Positions 1 to 6,848 of a stretch of 9,604 nucleotides of DNA are shown here, piece by piece. Under the pieces are notes generated by a model that saw only the letters and a list, made by a program, of their open reading frames with translations, did no database searches and was not told the DNA's origin. This DNA is from an uncultured Lachnospiraceae bacterium. Lineage in GTDB: Bacteria > Bacillota_A > Clostridia > Lachnospirales > Lachnospiraceae. A program made the position numbers and the translations under genes. Within the stretch, counting starts at the first letter, position 1. The number at the start of each line of letters is the position of its first letter. The DNA lies in the NCBI GenBank assembly GCA_947177885.1, contig CAMWWF010000088.1, forward strand, positions 1 through 9,604, written 5' to 3'.

Positions 1-20
1 ACTCCCGCAAGGGGAGTGAC
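1..20 (-). repeat. Variant, leader-distal CRISPR repeat (partial)
   Basis: The window opens inside a repeat. Its 20 visible bases match the array consensus except at position 10, where A replaces C. On the transcribed strand this changes the hairpin loop and leaves both stem arms paired, so Cas5c processing should be unaffected. A changed repeat at the leader-distal end is typical of an old or terminal repeat, but the window edge prevents deciding whether this is the last one. Confidence 0.85.
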
Positions 21-808
21 AAGTCGGCGCTTGTCAATAGTGAGAAGCTTCTCCAATTTCAATCCACACTCCCGCACGGGGAGTGACGGTTATTACAGAC
101 GCAAAAACCTGTGTTTTAAATATTTCAATCCACACTCCCGCACGGGGAGTGACGCAAATACGCGCTTACATAGATGGGCAGCGCTCCATTTCAATCCACA
201 CTCCCGCACGGGGAGTGACGAGCCGGAAACCGTTTAACTAATAATCCGGGCGGATTTCAATCCACACTCCCGCACGGGGAGTGACCTTGATTGGAATGCT
301 GTTTATGCCCTCTGTTGCGATTTCAATCCACACTCCCGCACGGGGAGTGACTCGGCAGAACAAGGAGTGCACAAATAAACTCTAGATTTCAATCCACACT
401 CCCGCACGGGGAGTGACTCATGGCACGAAATGAAGTTGTCTGCCTATGAAATTTCAATCCACACTCCCGCACGGGGAGTGACACTACATTTAAAAAGGCC
501 CCATGATAAATCATGATTTCAATCCACACTCCCGCACGGGGAGTGACTACTATATTATTACTAATATCTCCCAATGTATGAATTTCAATCCACACTCCCG
601 CACGGGGAGTGACGCCGCTCGGCGGTACGATGACAAACCCTAAAGCAATTTCAATCCACACTCCCGCACGGGGAGTGACTCAACAAGATCTCGCTGATCG
701 GTTGTTTGTATCATTTCAATCCACACTCCCGCACGGGGAGTGACTTTTTCTTCCATGGCGACAAGCAATTCATTACATTTCAATCCACACTCCCGCACGG
801 GGAGTGAC

Positions 809-843
809 CGGATAGCATCATCGAAAAAGTTAACGACAGAGTC
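809..843 (-). other. CRISPR spacer 13, sibling of the spacer at 942-975
   Basis: This 35-base spacer matches the one at 942-975 at 31 of 34 aligned positions. Read on the plus strand from 811 it encodes DSIIEKVNDRV. The three differences from its sibling (positions 822, 840 and 843) are all silent third-codon changes. Both spacers share the same PAM-side boundary; this one is one base longer at the PAM-distal end. The target is probably a protein-coding gene present in related phages or other mobile elements. Confidence 0.9.
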
Positions 844-941
844 ATTTCAATCCACACTCCCGCACGGGGAGTGACTTTCCCCTATGGAAATTCCCTTTAT
901 AGCGTGATAATTTCAATCCACACTCCCGCACGGGGAGTGAC

Positions 942-975
942 GGATAGCATCATTGAAAAAGTTAACGACAGGGTT
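942..975 (-). other. CRISPR spacer 15 (newest), sibling of the spacer at 809-843
   Basis: This is the leader-adjacent and therefore most recent spacer, 34 bases. The plus-strand frame from 943 encodes DSIIEKVNDRV, the same peptide as spacer 13. Counted from the PAM-side end of the crRNA, the mismatches to spacer 13 lie at positions 1, 4 and 22; the first two fall in the seed, where mismatches weaken interference most. Confidence 0.9.
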
Positions 976-1007
976 ATTTCAATCCACACTCCCGCACGGG
1001 GAGTGAC

Positions 1008-1171
1008 AGCAATAATACCCAATTTTTAATCGCAAAAACAATTCTTTTTATACATTACTGCCAAATTTATAACACCCTTTCAGACACCACAGCACATTTA
1101 TTACTGCATTTGAAAATATTAGCCAGTGCGAACCCCTCTGACATTTTATGTGTACTTATGCATCGCACCGC
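1008..1171 (-). promoter_or_regulatory. CRISPR leader
   Basis: This 164-base noncoding stretch separates the cas2 stop from the first repeat and is where the array promoter and integration signals should lie. The repeat-proximal 90 bases are very A+T rich, with -10-like TATAAA boxes on the minus strand at 1047-1052 and 1066-1071; no convincing -35 is visible for either. The cas2-proximal part carries an inverted repeat, GTGCGA/TCGCAC (1126-1131 and 1163-1168), with a GGGGTTCGCAC block that I recall as recurring in I-C leaders. There is no U-tract terminator after cas2, so read-through from the cas operon into the array is possible. The leader role is clear from position; the exact promoter is not. 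Confidence 0.85.
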
Positions 1172-1462
1172 CTAAATCATCAGAGTTCCCTCCGCTTCAT
1201 AGGAGCTCTTGCTGCCGAAATGCTCCACCTTTGTCTTATAATTATTCCCAAGGTGATAAAACCGCAGACTGTCTTCCTTCTCATTGATCAGCCCGATAAG
1301 TCTGTCCTTCAGCAAGAGTAGCTGCGAAGCATCCAAAATACACTCAAACACCGAATTCTGTACACGCTGTCCATAATTAACGCATTCTTTCGCGACTTTG
1401 CGCAGACGCGATCTTCCCGCCGCGTCCTGCGTGCAGACGTCATATGTAATCAATACCAGCAT
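1172..1462 (-). CDS. cas2: CRISPR-associated protein Cas2 (type I-C)
   Basis: A 96-residue protein of the Cas2 family, the ferredoxin-fold dimer that bridges two Cas1 dimers in the spacer-integration complex. It opens MLVLITYDV; the Asp at residue 8 ends the first beta strand and is the conserved family acidic residue. The motif NSVFEC, near residues 36-41, is also typical. An upstream ATG at 1480 would add six residues and overlap cas1. I prefer 1462 because the family starts at MLV and because AGGTG lies five bases upstream. The gap to the cas1 stop is 8 bases, which fits translational coupling. The gene ends TAG directly before the leader. Length is normal and nothing looks broken. Confidence 0.97.
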   Translation of the reverse strand: MLVLITYDVCTQDAAGRSRLRKVAKECVNYGQRVQNSVFECILDASQLLLLKDRLIGLINEKEDSLRFYHLGNNYKTKVEHFGSKSSYEAEGTLMI

Positions 1463-1470
1463 CGAAACAC

Positions 1471-2502
1471 CTACTTCCATAAAAACGGAGGATATTCCTC
1501 AACATCTCCGCGAACCGTCCTGGCCAGCAGAAGTGCCTGCACATATGGAACCAGCCCCCAGGGAATCTTTTCTTTCAGATAAGGATGCGTTATGCTCTCC
1601 CTTTTATGGCTCTGCCATGCATTGAAGAACACCTTTCTTCCATCCTCATTCAAAAACACCGCATTATCCTTCTGCTTCTCAAAGTGAACCGCCTGAATCG
1701 CCTTCGTATTGATCAGCGTCAAGATGAACCTGTCCGCCAGAACTGGCCTCAGCTCCTCCATCAGATCCAATGCGAGGGAAGCCCTGCCGGGTCTATCTCC
1801 ATGCATGAATCCCACATAGGGGTCCAACCCTGCGCCGGACAGTGCGTTGGCGCAGTCTCCCGCCAGCACCGTATAGGCAAAGGATAAGAGCGCATTGGTA
1901 TTATCGAGGGGCGGCCTTCGGTTTCTCGTGGTAAAAAGCAAATCCTCCTTCTGGTTCAATATCATATCGTTCAATACGGAAAAATACTGTTCCGCCGCCT
2001 TTCCCTCTATGCCTCTGAGTTCGTCCAGGCTGTTGGCCGCATCTATTTTAGGCAGCGCAGCGTGCAAGGCTTCTGACATCTGTTTCAGTTTCTGTGCATC
2101 CACCCGATGTTCGTGGTCGCGCAGGGTGCGCTCTATGCTCCATCTGCAATTATAAACTTTTCCCACAATCATGTTCTTGGCATAGAGGATGCTTCTTTCC
2201 TCCTGGTCCGATATTCGGTACTGTTCTTTCCGAAGCAGTACGTTTCCATATTCCTTCCCCGCTACTCTCGCCAGGAATCTGCCTCTGGGGGAGAAAAAGC
2301 TCATTCCGATTTTCCGTTCCGCACAGGCGCCCATCAAAGCGGGGCTCGCGCCCTTGTAGGTAAAGCATATAATATTTTCCAATGTATGAAGCGGAAACCT
2401 GCCCAACGTTTTCTCTCCGTCCTGTATGACAATGTTTTCGCCATCCAGCGACAGATAGCAGTTCTCTGTCATAACATATAAAGTATTCAATAATTTCCTC
2501 AC
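1471..2502 (-). CDS. cas1: CRISPR-associated endonuclease/integrase Cas1 (type I-C)
   Basis: Cas1 is the integrase that joins prespacers to the leader-side repeat together with Cas2. With the GTG start at 2502 the protein has 343 residues, the usual I-C length, and opens with RKLLNTLYV followed by YLSLDGEN. GGAGGAGG lies five bases upstream of this GTG, a near-ideal ribosome binding site. The frame is open further, to an ATG at 2622, but the extra 40 residues are basic, have a weak ribosome site and do not resemble Cas1, so I read them as untranslated. Catalytic metal ligands are visible: Glu166 in GIEGKAA, His234 in GFMHGD and the acidic pair Asp246/Glu249 in LALDLMEE. Cas2 follows after 8 bases. 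Confidence 0.96.
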   Translation of the reverse strand: MRKLLNTLYVMTENCYLSLDGENIVIQDGEKTLGRFPLHTLENIICFTYKGASPALMGACAERKIGMSFFSPRGRFLARVAGKEYGNVLLRKEQYRISDQEERSILYAKNMIVGKVYNCRWSIERTLRDHEHRVDAQKLKQMSEALHAALPKIDAANSLDELRGIEGKAAEQYFSVLNDMILNQKEDLLFTTRNRRPPLDNTNALLSFAYTVLAGDCANALSGAGLDPYVGFMHGDRPGRASLALDLMEELRPVLADRFILTLINTKAIQAVHFEKQKDNAVFLNEDGRKVFFNAWQSHKRESITHPYLKEKIPWGLVPYVQALLLARTVRGDVEEYPPFLWK

Positions 2503-2653
2503 GGTATCCTCCTCCGACCAGGATATGTCTGTCAAAATCCTGTCCACTCTGGCAGGATTCCGTTTCCTGCCTGTCCGGGCTGGGTCTTTGACCTTGAACA
2601 ATCTGAATACGTGTCTACCCATCCTGCAATATCACAAATTGCGCTACACTGTA
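2503..2653 (-). other. Unusual cas4-cas1 intergenic region
   Basis: These 151 bases separate the cas4 stop from the preferred cas1 GTG. All other gaps between genes in this operon are 43 bases or less. The stretch includes the cas1 ribosome site (2508-2515), a hairpin (2551-2571) and short direct copies of GGACAGG flanking it. A TTGACA box is present on the minus strand about 35 bases before the cas1 start, but no matching -10 follows, so I do not call a promoter. No separate gene is supported. The cas1 frame stays open across most of it, so an extended Cas1 cannot be fully excluded. Confidence 0.6.
2551..2571 (-). promoter_or_regulatory. Hairpin in the cas1 leader
   Basis: A perfect 7-bp inverted repeat, GGCAGGA/TCCTGCC with a 7-base loop, would form in the mRNA about 50 bases upstream of the cas1 start. 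No U-tract follows, so it is not a typical intrinsic terminator. It could mark RNA processing or limit expression of the adaptation genes relative to the effector genes. Function is inference only. Confidence 0.5.
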
Positions 2654-3307
2654 CTACTCTTTCATCCCCTGCCAAATATATTCCCTCACGTTCATTGTCT
2701 TCTGCAGCTTCGGAACGCATAGCTCCTCCAGTGAACATGCCCTGCATTTTTTAGTCGGCTTCACATTGGGTGTATGCCCTTTCCGGAACAGTTCATGCAT
2801 CTCCCTGGCCGCCTTTTTTACCTCTTCCCTTATCTCCTGGGTAAATTGCACATGGGTGCGTCTCCTGTTCTCGCCATAATACAGGTATCCCTCTGGAATC
2901 TGCGTCTGGAACATCTCCTCCAGGCAGATGGCCTGGGCAGTCAACTGCAGTTCATCTGCGTTGTTCTCTTTTGGTGCGCCGTGCTTGTACTCCACAGGAA
3001 CGGGGTTCCATTTCCCGGCGTAGTCGAAGAGTTCAATGCCGTCTTCCTCCTGGCGGAATTCCACCACGTCGCACTGGCCGCTCAGCCCCAGTACCCGGGA
3101 TGCAATCCGCAGGCCTCTTACGGTGAGCAGATTTCCCCTCTTTTCAAAGGAGCCTTCGTCGTGGGCTTTCCGGTGCATCAGTTCTCCTGCCGTTGTCCTG
3201 TAGTTTTCGGCCCACTGCTGTTCGATGTGAATCATGGCCCATTGCCTTCGGCAAAAGGCGAAGTGTTGAATGCCGGATAGCATGAGGTAGTCCTCTTCTG
3301 CGTACAT
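2654..3307 (-). CDS. cas4: CRISPR-associated exonuclease Cas4 (type I-C)
   Basis: Cas4 is a RecB-like, iron-sulfur nuclease that works with Cas1-Cas2 to choose PAM-bearing prespacers and trim their ends. The 217-residue protein has the four cluster cysteines: Cys19 near the N terminus and Cys188, Cys191 and Cys197 in the CRACSLEELC segment. RecB-type nuclease residues are visible: His45, Asp80 in GQCDVVEF, Glu106 and Lys108 in PVEYKHG, and Gln121 in the following QLTAQA helix. An upstream TTG at 3313 overlaps the cas7 stop, but the AAGGA ribosome site is spaced correctly only for the ATG at 3307. The cas7 stop lies 2 bases upstream, implying translational coupling. The protein looks intact. 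Confidence 0.96.
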   Translation of the reverse strand: MYAEEDYLMLSGIQHFAFCRRQWAMIHIEQQWAENYRTTAGELMHRKAHDEGSFEKRGNLLTVRGLRIASRVLGLSGQCDVVEFRQEEDGIELFDYAGKWNPVPVEYKHGAPKENNADELQLTAQAICLEEMFQTQIPEGYLYYGENRRRTHVQFTQEIREEVKKAAREMHELFRKGHTPNVKPTKKCRACSLEELCVPKLQKTMNVREYIWQGMKE

Positions 3308-3309
3308 GG

Positions 3310-4155
3310 TCAAATTCCTTCTATGGTTTCAAGCATCAGATTCGGCAAGGCATCCACCCTGATGTCATAATCCTCAAATTCCTTAGGGTCTTCTGTTTTG
3401 GCCGTGATATGAATCAGTCTGTGTACCTTTGCCGAGGAGTATTGTCCCATAGGGCAGTTATGCTTCCACCAATAGACTCTGCAGACTTCCATGCTGCCGT
3501 CCGGCCTTGCCGAGGAGCTGTCGTTTACGAATAATGTGCGCAGGGCCTCTTTTATCTTCTCCGCATCGGCATCGCTGAATCCAGTCTTTTCGGCGAGCTG
3601 ATGGTTGATGCTTCCTTTTATCACGTACAGCGCGGAATATATCTTATGCTTCATTCCCATGGTGTCCGAGGACTTTTTCTCCTTTGTCTCGCTGTTGACG
3701 CTTTTTGTAATCTGCATGCTGTCAATAGAGATTGGCAGCACGCTGAAGGCGGAATGTAGGGAAACCGGTCCCCGCACGCCCACCGATACGCTGTCGTCCT
3801 TGAACGCAAACACCTGCCCGAAGCTGCGCACGTCAATCCAGGTCTCACATGCCGCTTTCGCATAGGCGTCCCTATCCTTGTCCTTCAGGGCTTTCTGCAT
3901 GTCCGCGTTGCTCTTGGCCCTGTCCGCCAGGCTTCTGCAGCCGTCATCGGACCGCTCGTCGGTCTGTACGAAAATGGCTTCTCCCATGTCCTGCAGACGG
4001 TTGCGGATTTTGCGCTTAATGCATACATCCGATATCTCCCCGAATCCGTCATAGGTCTCCCGGGGGCGGTTTCCGTTCAGCGGATCTCCGTTGGGGTTGG
4101 CATTCTTCACCATCACCAATACTTCAAAATCAATTTTGTTTGTAAATGCACTCAT
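3310..4155 (-). CDS. cas7: Cascade backbone protein Cas7c (Csd2)
   Basis: Cas7c is the repeated backbone subunit of the I-C surveillance complex; about seven copies coat the crRNA spacer. The 281-residue protein has the family signature near its N terminus: NPNGDPLNGNRPR at about residues 20-32, then DVCIKRKIRNRL, which belongs to the RNA-binding RRM-like core. The C terminus, DYDIRVDALPNLMLETIEGI, is also family-like. A strong ribosome site, GAGGAGGAAGG, sits just upstream in the 15-base gap after cas8c, which suits the high subunit copy number. Length is normal, with no frameshift or missing segment. Confidence 0.97.
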   Translation of the reverse strand: MSAFTNKIDFEVLVMVKNANPNGDPLNGNRPRETYDGFGEISDVCIKRKIRNRLQDMGEAIFVQTDERSDDGCRSLADRAKSNADMQKALKDKDRDAYAKAACETWIDVRSFGQVFAFKDDSVSVGVRGPVSLHSAFSVLPISIDSMQITKSVNSETKEKKSSDTMGMKHKIYSALYVIKGSINHQLAEKTGFSDADAEKIKEALRTLFVNDSSSARPDGSMEVCRVYWWKHNCPMGQYSSAKVHRLIHITAKTEDPKEFEDYDIRVDALPNLMLETIEGI

Positions 4156-4170
4156 GCTTCCTTCCTCCTC

Positions 4171-4557
4171 TTATTCTTTGTCGGTATTTTTCTGAAACGC
4201 TTTCTTCATATATTCCATCTGCTGATAATACGCGGGAAGATACCGTTCTGAAAGGGCTGTGTTCGTAAACAGCCTGTCGTTCAGATGGACCATGATTTCC
4301 TCTGTCCATTCCTGAAATTTCGATGCCTCGTAGTCATTTAGCCGTCTCTCGTAGGCAACCAGATTCTGCCTGATTGTTTTGGATGTCCGGGCCGGTCTAC
4401 TACTGTAGGCATTCCAATAGCGCTTTGCGTTTGTAGTCCGTCTCTCCTTTACATCGTACTCGAACATGGCACGCTGTTCCATGTAATCGAACACTGCCAG
4501 CAGCCTTCCGAACAATACATTCCTGTCTTCCAGGTTGTCCTCCAGAAAATGTTCCAT
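4171..4557 (-). CDS. cas11: Small subunit Cas11c, internal start within cas8c
   Basis: Type I-C loci lack a separate small-subunit gene; in Desulfovibrio vulgaris Cas11c is made from an internal start in the 3' end of cas8c. Here an in-frame ATG at 4557 (Met510 of Cas8c) has a near-perfect Shine-Dalgarno sequence, AAGGAGG, at 4566-4572 with 8 bases of spacing, unexpected in the middle of a coding sequence. It would give 128 residues, close to the size expected for Cas11c, beginning [20 protein letters not shown] and rich in charged helical sequence. The small subunit lines the belly of the complex and helps hold the displaced DNA strand. The site is seen; its use is inferred from the family. 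Confidence 0.8.
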   Translation of the reverse strand: MEHFLEDNLEDRNVLFGRLLAVFDYMEQRAMFEYDVKERRTTNAKRYWNAYSSRPARTSKTIRQNLVAYERRLNDYEASKFQEWTEEIMVHLNDRLFTNTALSERYLPAYYQQMEYMKKAFQKNTDKE

Positions 4558-6084
4558 TTTTCTGCCCTCCTTTTCGTATTCAAACCGTATCATTGCGCAT
4601 GTGACGCAAAGCACATCATTGTACCATACAAATTCGCTCATTGTCTGGGGCATGGATGCCCGTCTGGCCGCTGCCCGAATAAGGTCTGCCGGTATCCTGT
4701 CCTTCTTTCCGGTTATGCAGGGAAGCAGCCTTTTTACGGTATTCCGCAGCAGCTTGCTGTCCGCTTCCAGCCACTCTGTCCTCTGCACCCCGTAGGCCGC
4801 CAGCGCCATTTCCCTGGGAGCCGGTGTGGTCTCGAAGGTAATCCGCTTTTTATCCTCCTGGGCCTTCTCCACTCTCACAGTACGGCGCCATCTGCAGTGC
4901 TGCTGCCAGTCCATCAGGGCATCCATGTATTGTCTGGCTCCCATCTCGTCATAGTATACGATGGAGAGGCGTCCCGTAGTGGCCGCATCCAGGGCAATGA
5001 CCGCAGCTCTGTCGTCCGGTTTAATTTTCGCCACATATCCGTTGACGGCATTGTTGAACTGCTGTGCAAAATATTTTCCGATATCCCGTCTGTCCAAGTC
5101 CGAATTCCCGTAATCCATATATTCGAAATCGAAGTCAAAATCGGGAATGTCCCCATAGGCATTGATGGAATCTTTTCCCACATCGGGCAGACGCATGTTC
5201 CGGTTGGTCATCCAGCAGACAATCGCCGACTCGTCGCGGGTGTAGCCCTGATTCTGAATCAGCCATCGCAGGGCATTGTGGGCCTTTTGGGAGGTGTCGT
5301 ATCCTACGGATACGGCCTGTTCTTTTGAGGTGAAGCGGCCCCGGTAGGTGAATCCGGCTTCGTCGTTTCCGGAAATCAGCTTTGCCTTGTCGGCGCTGTT
5401 GCGTATCTTCGAGGGGTGTTTAACGGAGCATGCCTGCACCTGGCCGGTTGCGTAGCAGAGCTTCTTCTCTCCTGTCTTATGCTGGTAGTATGCGCTGTAT
5501 CTGCGGTACAGTTCCTGGTTTTTCCAGACCTCCTGGGGCATCCAGTCTCCCCGGACGATGAACCTTACATTGGCCCCGGTCTGTCCCAGGCCCTGTATTT
5601 TGTTTTTATCTGTCAATCGGCCTTTTTCGTCCAATTCCAGCGTTTGGGCGGCCATTAAATCCTGTATCAGGGTTCCTTTCTCAAGGTATCGGTACACTGC
5701 CTGTACCATGGGATGAGTATTCTCTGACTCTGACCAGTCCCCTAGCTGTTCCATATAGGCTTCGTGATATTTTTCCTTGTGGTCTCCGGTGTACAGAGTG
5801 TAGTCCCCGGCAATATAGCAGAGCTTGTCGCATAAAGGGTGGGGTGCGATTCCGCTGCTCCTGGCCGCCGAATCCTCCGTCACCGGAATGATTGTCACTA
5901 CGTCCTTGCCCTTTTCAAGTTTACGCGCCCGTTCAAATCCACCGCTTTCGTCAATGGTCACTTCTATCTGCGCATTGAAGGTGGAATGGGATATGGGCAG
6001 GAGAATGGCCTGGCCGTCTTTGTCCACTCCCACCAAGTCCGCGCAGACGTCGTAGGTCTCAGCTAATGTCTTCAGCACAGCCAT
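4171..6084 (-). CDS. cas8c: Cascade large subunit Cas8c (Csd1)
   Basis: Cas8c is the large subunit of the I-C complex, which recognises the PAM, helps open the target duplex and provides the landing site for Cas3. With the ATG at 6084 the protein has 637 residues and opens [20 protein letters not shown] lies upstream with suitable spacing, so I prefer this over the GTG at 6093, which adds three residues and overlaps the ribosome site. Family-like blocks include GDWSES with a following His-Pro (about 115-125) and the CYATGQ segment with a His-Pro near 210-224. The start overlaps the cas5c stop by 26 bases, so the two are probably coupled. The last 128 codons are probably also translated separately as Cas11c. 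No break is visible. Confidence 0.95.
   Translation of the reverse strand: MAVLKTLAETYDVCADLVGVDKDGQAILLPISHSTFNAQIEVTIDESGGFERARKLEKGKDVVTIIPVTEDSAARSSGIAPHPLCDKLCYIAGDYTLYTGDHKEKYHEAYMEQLGDWSESENTHPMVQAVYRYLEKGTLIQDLMAAQTLELDEKGRLTDKNKIQGLGQTGANVRFIVRGDWMPQEVWKNQELYRRYSAYYQHKTGEKKLCYATGQVQACSVKHPSKIRNSADKAKLISGNDEAGFTYRGRFTSKEQAVSVGYDTSQKAHNALRWLIQNQGYTRDESAIVCWMTNRNMRLPDVGKDSINAYGDIPDFDFDFEYMDYGNSDLDRRDIGKYFAQQFNNAVNGYVAKIKPDDRAAVIALDAATTGRLSIVYYDEMGARQYMDALMDWQQHCRWRRTVRVEKAQEDKKRITFETTPAPREMALAAYGVQRTEWLEADSKLLRNTVKRLLPCITGKKDRIPADLIRAAARRASMPQTMSEFVWYNDVLCVTCAMIRFEYEKEGRKMEHFLEDNLEDRNVLFGRLLAVFDYMEQRAMFEYDVKERRTTNAKRYWNAYSSRPARTSKTIRQNLVAYERRLNDYEASKFQEWTEEIMVHLNDRLFTNTALSERYLPAYYQQMEYMKKAFQKNTDKE
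4566..4572 (-). promoter_or_regulatory. Internal Shine-Dalgarno site for Cas11c
   Basis: The minus strand reads AAGGAGG here, inside the Glu-Lys-Glu-Gly coding stretch of cas8c, 8 bases before an in-frame ATG. It is as strong as the ribosome sites of the operon's own genes. Confidence 0.75.
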
Positions 6085-6805
6085 CGAAACCACCTCCCTC
6101 GAATTCTTTCAGTCCTGTGAAATTTTTATGTGGTACAAAGCTTTGTTGTTTCGCGTCTCGCAGGATATGCCGGATTTCGCAGTCCTCAGGCCTCGGGAAA
6201 TGAATAGTTCCCTGTTTCATCTGCGCGTTCCAGAGCCGCACGGTCATTTTTCCTTTTTCTTCCTCCCGGACGGCCTCGTCCGGATAGGTGATTCCGTGCA
6301 CCATGATGCCAAAGGATAAATCGGCGTCTTCGTATGCGCTTTTTCCCTCTCCAAAGGGGCAGGGCTCCACATATCCCTGGCATTCTCTGGCCCCCAGGAA
6401 AATATCCCTTCTTCCGCCTCTTTCCACCATTCTTTTGGCGATGTCAAAATGTTTGTTCTCATTGCGGTCGTAGGTTAGGTCCTCCCGGGCTGTATTCCAT
6501 TCAAAATGTGCCCTGACCTGGTATTCCACATTCCGCAGGTAGGTATAGTAGGCTAGGTCGTTCCCGCCGTCGTACTTGATGGGCCTTATTCCTTTTGATT
6601 CGGTCTGTATCAGGTTCATGATGCGGCACTCGTCGATTATCCAGGTAATGGTAGGCTTCCAATAGATGGATTCCGTTATGCCTTTCAGGGCCTGGTAGGT
6701 CGGAATCTGATAGCTGCATTTCTCGCCGCCCGTCTTGGACAGCGGGTCTGTAAACAGCGCGTATCGTCCAAAGACACGATATTCAATGATGTTCGGTTTG
6801 TCCAT
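6059..6805 (-). CDS. cas5c: crRNA-processing endoribonuclease Cas5c (Cas5d)
   Basis: In I-C systems, which lack Cas6, Cas5c cuts the precursor RNA at the base of each repeat hairpin and stays bound to the 5' handle. The 248-residue protein matches the family length. Residues aligning with the catalytic triad described for Bacillus halodurans Cas5d (Tyr46, Lys116, His117) are present as Tyr48 in ESIYWKP and Lys118-His119 in NENKHFD, each offset by two. The N-terminal [14 protein letters not shown] strand is typical. The ATG at 6805 follows a moderate AAAGGA site, 43 bases after the cas3 stop. Its 3' end overlaps cas8c by 26 bases. It looks functional, and the array repeat has the hairpin plus 11-nt handle it needs. 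Confidence 0.97.
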   Translation of the reverse strand: MDKPNIIEYRVFGRYALFTDPLSKTGGEKCSYQIPTYQALKGITESIYWKPTITWIIDECRIMNLIQTESKGIRPIKYDGGNDLAYYTYLRNVEYQVRAHFEWNTAREDLTYDRNENKHFDIAKRMVERGGRRDIFLGARECQGYVEPCPFGEGKSAYEDADLSFGIMVHGITYPDEAVREEEKGKMTVRLWNAQMKQGTIHFPRPEDCEIRHILRDAKQQSFVPHKNFTGLKEFEGGGFDGCAEDIS

Positions 6806-6848
6806 TTCTCACCCGTCCTTTCCCGTCTCTATTTTTCTGAAAACTCTG

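Larger units (their letters stand above)
1..1007 (-). CRISPR. Type I-C CRISPR array, 15 full repeats plus one partial, 15 spacers
   Basis: Full 32-base repeats start at 56, 122, 188, 254, 320, 386, 451, 516, 582, 648, 713, 777, 844, 910 and 976 and look identical; a partial repeat occupies 1-20. Spacers are 32-35 bases, mostly 34. Read on the minus strand, each repeat starts GTCACTCCCC and ends TGGATTGAAAT, the usual I-C ending. It contains a 7-bp stem (CACTCCC/GGGAGTG) around a 5-base loop. The 11 bases 3' of the stem match the 5' handle left by Cas5c cleavage in this subtype. The leader and cas2 lie at the high-coordinate end, so the spacer at 942-975 is the newest and that at 21-55 the oldest visible. 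The array may continue beyond the left edge. Open frames across it are only repeat translations, not genes. Confidence 0.99.

Noticed and set aside
16..661. Open frames through the array, plus strand 16-237 and minus strand 389-661
   Set aside because: They are translations of the CRISPR repeats and show the repeat peptide every 22 residues. The stretch is an array, not a gene.
1126..1168. Intrinsic terminator after cas2
   Set aside because: The inverted repeat has short 6-bp arms, a 31-base loop and no following U-tract.
1463..1480. Cas2 start at the ATG at 1480
   Set aside because: It would add six residues before the conserved MLVLITYDV and overlap cas1; the ATG at 1462 has a properly spaced AGGTG.
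2530..2545. Promoter for cas1-cas2 based on a TTGACA box
   Set aside because: No -10-like hexamer occurs 16-18 bases downstream.
2503..2622. Cas1 with a 40-residue N-terminal extension starting at 2622
   Set aside because: The extension does not resemble Cas1 and has a weak ribosome site, while the GTG at 2502 has an excellent one and gives the family length. It is kept as an alternative under the intergenic finding.
4549..5328. Long plus-strand frame of 259 codons opposite cas8c, and others such as 8709-9305 and 6735-7259
   Set aside because: They lie antisense to clear cas genes, have no ribosome site or recognisable domain, and their composition reflects the opposite coding strand.
1458..6098. 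Nearly identical ribosome-site contexts before cas2 and cas8c (AGGTG, optional G, then TTTCGATG)
   Set aside because: The similarity is short and centred on the ribosome site. It is probably convergence, with no sign of a duplicated segment.
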